A DNA stretch of 64,000 nucleotides. Source: a virus. Where the stretch lies: IMG/VR virus record IMGVR_UViG_3300020735_000007, positions 1 through 64,000 of that record; one strand, 5' to 3'. Under the pieces are notes generated by a model. It saw nothing but the letters and a program-made list of their open reading frames with translations. It was not told the origin of the DNA and did not search any database. A program made the translations under genes and the position numbers. Shown here in pieces: positions 59,292-64,000 of this stretch. The first letter of the stretch is position 1; the number at the start of each line of letters is the position of its first letter.

Positions 59292-59977
59292 TATTTCAGC
59301 ACTCCTGGACGAGAGCGACTAGGGGCATTAGACATACCCAAATCCTTATGCTCAACGGAAGGTTTCTTTTTAAGTTCGGGTTTGGCTGGAGCAATCGTTT
59401 TCTCCACTTTCTTAACTTCCTGCATTTTTCTCTCAGCTTCATCTTTTTGGTCTTGATGAATCTTTTCAAGAATAAGTTTTTCTTTCATTCTGTTTAGAAT
59501 ATTCATCACAGAAGGGGCTATACGCTTCGCTACGACATGAATATGTTTGCAGACCATATACCCATTGCGTTTGTCTAATTGCTCTGTAGGGGCTTGTAAG
59601 AGAGGTCTTGGGGGGCCTTCTAATGCATCAACCTGATGGCTATTCCATTGTGCCCCCCAATAGAGATAAGCAGGGCAGGAACAGGAACATCTGACATCTA
59701 AATTGTTCAAATTGGATGTAGTAGTCACTTTTGATAAATCAAATTGAATACGAACTTCATGCCCTTGGGGATCAGAATCAGCTTTGGAGCATACGACTTT
59801 GTACTGCATGAACAATTTTTTAGGGTTTGATTTAATAAGAGAAGGGACGCAACCTCCCACGTATTTTTTGCTAAATTCATTGCTCTGACTAACCAGATCC
59901 TTAATAGAAATGGCAATCTTATAATGCAATTTTGATAATTTTGATAGTGGAATTGATACCCAAATACGATCAGCCAT
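59291..59977 (-). CDS. SWIM-type zinc-finger phage protein, 228 aa
   Basis: VRCSCSCPAYLYWG and, 40 residues later, MVCKHIHVVA give the CxCx(n)CxH pattern of SWIM zinc fingers. A basic, lysine-rich C-terminal third is probably disordered. Proteins of this type occur beside capsid and neck genes in large phages. GAGG precedes the ATG. Confidence 0.7.
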   Translation of the reverse strand: MADRIWVSIPLSKLSKLHYKIAISIKDLVSQSNEFSKKYVGGCVPSLIKSNPKKLFMQYKVVCSKADSDPQGHEVRIQFDLSKVTTTSNLNNLDVRCSCSCPAYLYWGAQWNSHQVDALEGPPRPLLQAPTEQLDKRNGYMVCKHIHVVAKRIAPSVMNILNRMKEKLILEKIHQDQKDEAERKMQEVKKVEKTIAPAKPELKKKPSVEHKDLGMSNAPSRSRPGVLK

Positions 59978-60006
59978 GAACTTCGCCTCATTAATGTAAG
60001 GAAAAG

Positions 60007-60471
60007 TTACTTTTTACGTTTCTTCTTAACGATAGTGACAGTTCCGGCTTCATCTGTGGATTCTTCGTCCACTTCTTCTTCAAGCTGTTCATCAAGAAGG
60101 GGAGTGTCATTGGTGATGCTAACTATTTCGTCTTTAATAGGGGGAATTGAATCATTAATAACAATAACTTCCTCTTTTTCCGCCTCTTCTTCAATAACAA
60201 CAATGTGGGGGCCTGACTCTGGTTCAGTTAATTTAGGAAGATCTGAGACAGAGATGGATTTAATCTCAGTAAAAAATTTTGTCTCTGGAGTCATCATATT
60301 TCTCAAAGCCATAGTAGATATTCTCAATTTAGCTAATAAAGCTCCATTACGAAAAATAATGAAATCTCCTGTATCTTCAAGATGGCGACACAAATCCCCT
60401 GGTTTCACAAAAAAGCGAAAATCGGAAAAATTTACAGAAGTATTAGCTACATACTCTCTTTGTTGATGCAT
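60007..60471 (-). CDS. Acidic virion-cluster protein, 154 aa
   Basis: The first 75 residues are a compact beta-rich domain (FRFFVKPGDLCRHL ... FFTEIKSISVSDL). The rest is acidic and low complexity and ends KKKRKK. GGGGG lies before the ATG at 60471. It is directly downstream of the capsid gene and its terminator, so it must be transcribed by read-through or from a site in the gap. Confidence 0.65.
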   Translation of the reverse strand: MHQQREYVANTSVNFSDFRFFVKPGDLCRHLEDTGDFIIFRNGALLAKLRISTMALRNMMTPETKFFTEIKSISVSDLPKLTEPESGPHIVVIEEEAEKEEVIVINDSIPPIKDEIVSITNDTPLLDEQLEEEVDEESTDEAGTVTIVKKKRKK

Positions 60472-60530
60472 AGAACCCCCATACAGTATATTACTCAAAG
60501 TCAGGAAAGAAAACTAGTTATCTAAAATAA

Positions 60531-60563
60531 AAAATTGGCCCCATTTTAAGGGGCCAATTTTTT
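60531..60563 (-). terminator. Intrinsic terminator after the major capsid gene
   Basis: 10-bp stem AATTGGCCCC/GGGGCCAATT with a TTAAAAT loop and T/A runs on both sides, so it could act on either strand. It lies 24 bases past the capsid stop codon. Confidence 0.85.
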
Positions 60564-60586
60564 ATTCAGTTATGATAAGTTGGTAG

Positions 60587-61498
60587 TTAGGCAACGGAGG
60601 GGTTGAAGACCTGAACACCAGAGGGGTTGAAGACCAAGAATCCGGCGATTTCAAAGATTGAGAATCCAATCTGGCGAAGGTCGGGGCGGTCAGCAGAGAG
60701 AACGGTAAGAGGCACACGTTCAGGAATAACACCAAGGAACTCGGCGTCAGCTAGAATGTAGACATTTCCGTAAGTAACCTTTCTGGATTGGAGAATGGTG
60801 GCTCCCCAAAGGTAACCCATGATACCAGTCTTGAGTAAGTGGCGCTGAGTTTCACGATCAACGGTAGTATCAGTCCACTTAAGGATATCTGTATAGTTAC
60901 GAGGATTCATGAAAAGGTAGGCAACACTTAGATCGTGACGCTGAACCTGACCGAAACAATCAGCTAGATCGTTAACATCAACACCAGCACCAGAGGCTCC
61001 AGCGAGAGTAACGTTATAGACAGGATCATCGGGGGATTTACCAGTGGCAGCGGTGGCAATATTGTCAAAGAGGGAGAAGATGTAAGCATCTTCAGTGGCT
61101 CCAATTTCAGCCTTGGCTAGATTGAGGGCGCGAGAAACGATATCGAATCTGCGTTCCTTGATCTGAGTGATAGGAATCATTGGGTTAGCGGTGATTTCAA
61201 AGGTAGGAACGGTAACACGAAGAGGATTAACCAACTTCACGATATCGCCGCCCTGTTCACCAACTACGAAGGCTTCCACGAAGGAGCGTCCGGTTTCGTC
61301 AAATTCCTTGTCGTAGATGGGTAGAGCGCCATCGGGAAGGGTTTCGACCATGAGTGCTTTACGAGCGATACTCATGTAATCGCGTCTACGGCGAAGGCTG
61401 GGGCCTAGAGCAGTAGCTAGTTTCTGGCGACCAGCAGCGGTCTTAAGGATCTGACCTAACTGAGCGGTCTGAGCTTGGGTGCGGGATAGATTAGCCAT
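60587..61498 (-). CDS. Major capsid protein, HK97-fold type, 303 aa
   Basis: Layout typical of compact HK97-fold capsid and encapsulin-like shell proteins: a helical N-arm, RSFVEAFVVGEQGG, EITANPMIPITQIKERRFDIV and a spine helix with EIGATEDAYIFSLFDNI, then FLVFNPSGVQVF at the end. No long delta domain. GAGGAG precedes the ATG, and the gene has its own terminator, as expected for the most abundant virion protein. Flanked by a decoration-like gene and, further upstream, protease and scaffold genes. Confidence 0.8.
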   Translation of the reverse strand: MANLSRTQAQTAQLGQILKTAAGRQKLATALGPSLRRRRDYMSIARKALMVETLPDGALPIYDKEFDETGRSFVEAFVVGEQGGDIVKLVNPLRVTVPTFEITANPMIPITQIKERRFDIVSRALNLAKAEIGATEDAYIFSLFDNIATAATGKSPDDPVYNVTLAGASGAGVDVNDLADCFGQVQRHDLSVAYLFMNPRNYTDILKWTDTTVDRETQRHLLKTGIMGYLWGATILQSRKVTYGNVYILADAEFLGVIPERVPLTVLSADRPDLRQIGFSIFEIAGFLVFNPSGVQVFNPSVA

Positions 61499-61516
61499 GT
61501 GTTTATCTCCTCTATC

Positions 61517-62068
61517 TTATAACAACGAAGCAACGCCAACCCAAGGCTCATTGGCCTGGGTAGGAACGTGAGTGCAAATACCAACGGGGATGGCACCAGC
61601 GGTTGCAGCGGTACCAGGAGTAATGGTATACTGACCAGCGTTAGCACCACCAGCGCAGTAAAGATACTGACCAACTACGAAAGTATCAGTAGCAACGAAG
61701 GCACCGGAAGGGACGTTGAACTTGGCGAAAGCACGGACCACAGGGGTTCTGCCGGAACCGGAGGGAGTAATGGAGCTTGAGAACTGACCAGCACCTAGAA
61801 GCAGAGTGCCATAAGGAACGGCAGCAGTAGGAGCTAGGTGGGAGCTAGGCACAGAGGCTGAGTGAAGGGGTAGTGACCCGTCACAAGGGACAACAACGAG
61901 TCCCGTAGCAGCAGTAGCTGTGGAGAAGTTAGAGACTGACATGATGCGACCAGAAAGATAACCAGCGGAAGTTAAAGCCGCATTATCTACACCGGGGTCA
62001 CCAGTCATAGTGATGGCAGGGACGGTAGTTCCGTCATTCTGTCCGTAATATTGTAATTCTAGGAACAA
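61517..62068 (-). CDS. Putative capsid decoration protein, 183 aa, TTG start
   Basis: Glycine/alanine/threonine-rich beta protein without charged clusters, ending PWVGVASLL, just upstream of the capsid gene. The best start is TTG at 62068, with AAGGAGG 8 bases before it; an upstream TTG at 62107 has no site. Small beta-barrel head proteins at this position often stabilise capsids. The rare start codon may lower its level. Confidence 0.6.
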   Translation of the reverse strand: MFLELQYYGQNDGTTVPAITMTGDPGVDNAALTSAGYLSGRIMSVSNFSTATAATGLVVVPCDGSLPLHSASVPSSHLAPTAAVPYGTLLLGAGQFSSSITPSGSGRTPVVRAFAKFNVPSGAFVATDTFVVGQYLYCAGGANAGQYTITPGTAATAGAIPVGICTHVPTQANEPWVGVASLL

Positions 62069-62193
62069 TTTATATTCCTCCTTACATTTAGTTTTTTGGT
62101 AGCTCAACTCACGGATCAGTCACGTTGACGAGATCACAGAAGTATGAGTGAATTACCTCTTCTATAGTAAGGAGTGTAAAGTTGAAAAAATGA

Positions 62194-62335
62194 TTACTTA
62201 TATTTTTTATTTTTTGGTCTACCTAGTTTAAGCTCACCAGATGCCAATCTAACGTCATCTTTATTTACAAAAAAGGCCGTAAATACCCGCTCTGCTGTCA
62301 AATTCAAATGGAAATTCACCTAAAGGTCTAGCCAT
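62194..62335 (-). pseudogene. Small gene with a one-base frameshift, about 46 aa if restored
   Basis: ATG at 62335 with AGAGG upstream reads MARPLGEFPFEFDSRAGIYG, then meets a run of six T (62269-62274) and stops at 62261. Removing one T continues as VNKDDVRLASGELKLGRPKN and ends at 62194-62196. The sequence beyond the run is protein-like and basic (GRPKNKKYK, AT-hook-like). Either a homopolymer sequencing error, a real mutation or an unusual frameshift. Confidence 0.6.
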
Positions 62336-62352
62336 TTAACACCTCTTATATT

Positions 62353-62383
62353 ATTATACTTGATTTTTAAAGATTTATGGTAG
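62353..62383 (-). promoter_or_regulatory. Promoter, CTACCA-19 bp-TATAAT class, for the capsid genes
   Basis: Minus-strand CTACCATAAA, 19 bp, TATAAT. It lies between the terminator of the scaffold-like gene and the decoration/capsid genes. Confidence 0.65.
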
Positions 62384-62392
62384 TATATTGTA

Positions 62393-62426
62393 AATCAAAA
62401 GCCCCAGGATTTTATTCCTGGGGCTT
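62393..62426 (-). terminator. Intrinsic terminator after the scaffold-like gene
   Basis: 10-bp stem AAGCCCCAGG / CCTGGGGCTT with an AATAAAAT loop, followed on the minus strand by TTTTGATTT. Located 38 bases past the stop of the 411-aa gene. Confidence 0.85.
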
Positions 62427-62464
62427 AGTTCTAACGCCATTTCTTACTGTTTAAATATCAACTA

Positions 62465-63700
62465 TTAAAAACCTTCGTCATCAGGGAAAACTAAGGAAGC
62501 CAACATGGACTGTTCCTTGCTTCTCTCAGCAGATGAGGTCTTTACATTACCAAGTGAGCGAATGGGGCGCTTCTTACTCTCAGGAGCAGGAGTTCTACCA
62601 GCCTGAGAAGCAGCCTTGGCGGTCTTCTTAGGCTCTTCAAATTTAGGCTCTGAATCGCGCTTGTAACCACCTTCATTGAAAGGAAGAATCTTGAGTCCCT
62701 TAAGAGTGTCATAAAGAATATCATCAGCATGATCTTCTTCAGCATCAGCTACATCTCCACCCATTAGAGTGTCAGAAATATCGCCCTGGTCATAGACTTT
62801 ATCCTTTGCGGCGGTTCTAGTATCATCAAAAAGAGCATCCATGGAGGCAGTTGCGGCACCGTGGGAGAAATAGGAGGAATCAGTCACTTCAGGAGTTCCG
62901 TCCATACCAGCTTCCATCCCTTGAGCATCCGATGGGGAGAAATAGTCATCTTCCTCTCCTTCTTCGCCTTCTTCATTCTCATCTTCATTAGCTAAATTAT
63001 CAACCTTATCGTCCATATTGCTTTCGTTGAAAACTTCGGAGAAATCTAGCTCTTCACCTTCCAAGATTTCAGCTTCAAGAGCATCCACATCGTCTTTAAC
63101 GGCTTGAATCTGCTCTTGAATAACCTCTTTCTTTTCATCAGCAGGAGATCCGGCAGCTTCTCCCATGTCATCTCCCATACCAAGGTCGTCACCTTCAGGA
63201 GCGACTTCTTCTTCCCCTTCAGGAGCTAAATTCTCTTCTTCCTCTGGAGCTTTGTTCATTTCTTCGTTATCTTCTACTGGAGCAAGGGCTTCCTCGTTAC
63301 CTTCACCGGCATTCTTACGCTTGGCATTCTTAGGTTCACCCTTTAATTCTTTCTCGACTTCCCCCTTCATCTTTTCTAAGAAAGAGGGATCTTCGATGAA
63401 TTCATTAAGTTCAACTTTGTGCATCTGCTCAAATTTCTCAGCTAGCTTAGTATAATGAGCATTAACAGCGGTCTGACGTAGCATAGCTGTTAGAGCTTGA
63501 GTGGTATTCCCAAGGAGGGAGGAAGCCAGTTTAAACTGAACATCATTAGGAGCAGTCGGGAGAAGAGTCTTGGCAATAGTCCAAGAAGCGGCAACGCGAG
63601 TTTTAGCTTCTTGAGTAGAGCGAGAAGAAGTCTTCTTTGACTTTTCTGCCTTTAGAGCGGCGATACGTTCTCTGAGAGATGGTTTACTGTTATTGTTCAT
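62465..63700 (-). CDS. Acidic capsid assembly (scaffold-like) protein, 411 aa
   Basis: A basic N-terminus and helical first 130 residues are followed by a very acidic central region rich in Glu-Gly-Asp and a basic C-terminal 60 residues (KKTAKAASQAGRTPAPESKKRP). This composition and the position between the protease and capsid genes fit an internal scaffold or core protein removed during maturation. AGGAG precedes the ATG. No sequence family is diagnostic. Confidence 0.65.
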   Translation of the reverse strand: MNNNSKPSLRERIAALKAEKSKKTSSRSTQEAKTRVAASWTIAKTLLPTAPNDVQFKLASSLLGNTTQALTAMLRQTAVNAHYTKLAEKFEQMHKVELNEFIEDPSFLEKMKGEVEKELKGEPKNAKRKNAGEGNEEALAPVEDNEEMNKAPEEEENLAPEGEEEVAPEGDDLGMGDDMGEAAGSPADEKKEVIQEQIQAVKDDVDALEAEILEGEELDFSEVFNESNMDDKVDNLANEDENEEGEEGEEDDYFSPSDAQGMEAGMDGTPEVTDSSYFSHGAATASMDALFDDTRTAAKDKVYDQGDISDTLMGGDVADAEEDHADDILYDTLKGLKILPFNEGGYKRDSEPKFEEPKKTAKAASQAGRTPAPESKKRPIRSLGNVKTSSAERSKEQSMLASLVFPDDEGF

Positions 63701-63781
63701 GTTAAGTAGCTCCTAGTTTTGGGAAATGGCTGAACTTCCTTTAAGATATAGAAAGTCAGAATTTTTGTAGTTTTACTGTTT

Positions 63782-64000
63782 TTACCATTTAAGTTTATTA
63801 TTAATTTCTGCCATTAAAGCAGATGGTCCAGGTAAAATGAGTGTTGATGCGGCTTTAGCTAATTTTAAATCACTTGCATCTTTGGTGAATTTAGTTTTTG
63901 GCCCTTCCCAATCATTTGAAATAATCTCTCTCAAAGATGCACCGGGAAATGCAGGGATTTCAACCCATGAAGCTTCAACGAACTTAACGCCACCGTTAGG
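63782..64000 (-). CDS. Prohead protease, C-terminal fragment (runs off window)
   Basis: The last 72 residues are visible. VKFVEASWVEIPAFPGASLRE is the conserved SWVE-PAFPGA strand of phage prohead maturation proteases. Its place directly upstream of the scaffold-like and capsid genes agrees. The catalytic part lies outside the window. Confidence 0.75.
   Translation of the reverse strand, partial: PNGGVKFVEASWVEIPAFPGASLREIISNDWEGPKTKFTKDASDLKLAKAASTLILPGPSALMAEINNKLKW

Noticed and set aside
1-64000. CRISPR arrays, IS elements, rRNA genes
   Set aside because: No regularly spaced repeats, transposase genes, terminal inverted repeats or rRNA-like stretches were seen.

Overview
This window is part of a large tailed-phage genome. 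The evidence is a capsid block (prohead-protease tail, acidic scaffold-like protein, putative decoration protein, HK97-fold-like major capsid protein, neck/tail proteins), a dense replication and recombination block, a lysis pair, a tRNA cluster with encoded CCA ends, several free-standing homing endonucleases and an intein. Almost every gene is on the minus strand, in tightly coupled strings with ATGA, TAATG and GTGA overlaps. Only the WCT/DUF3326/YkgJ-like trio, an NFACT-R protein and two homing endonucleases are on the plus strand. The DNA is AT-rich. The host cannot be fixed from the sequence.

Layout. 1-6.6 kb: an intein-containing DinG/XPD-type helicase, a receiver-like protein, a P-loop kinase-like protein, a homing endonuclease and small membrane or zinc proteins. 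6.7-11.8 kb, plus strand: a 1236-residue tandem-duplicated protein with WCT and zinc-finger modules, a DUF3326-like protein and a Cys-cluster protein. 11.7-22 kb: a nucleotidyltransferase and a YA-repeat protein, three metallophosphoesterases, a C39-peptidase/GNAT fusion, a stand-alone NFACT-R protein, a proteasome/HslV-like Ntn hydrolase and an A1S_2505-type protein. 22-41.7 kb: an Ig-like protein, NAD-dependent DNA ligase, SbcD-like nuclease with a half-length SbcC/Rad50-like partner, VWA protein, RecA-like recombinase, RuvC-like nuclease, DNA methyltransferase, putative ssDNA-binding protein, SNF2-type helicase and a methyltransferase/heptosyltransferase fusion.

41.7-48.7 kb is the RNA-rich part: seven tRNA genes, at least four of them with unusual insertions, two HNH homing endonucleases, a 5-codon leader peptide with a hairpin over the next ribosome-binding site, and several non-coding stretches with extensive base-pairing potential. 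The largest, about 670 nt, resembles in setting the giant phage RNAs GOLLD and ROOL. 48.7-51.5 kb: a GH46-like endolysin with a translationally coupled one-TM protein, a hemerythrin with all its iron ligands and an HExxH metallopeptidase. 51.6-64 kb: virion genes interleaved with two more WCT-domain proteins.

Transcription appears to use a conserved promoter: a TTGCCACAAA-like box, then exactly 19 bp, then TATAAT. Six copies have this spacing. A second recurring element, GAGTATTAA on the minus strand, lies 18-42 bases before many start codons. The items most worth following up are the expanded tRNAs, the giant structured RNA candidate, the WCT protein family and the leader-peptide attenuator.
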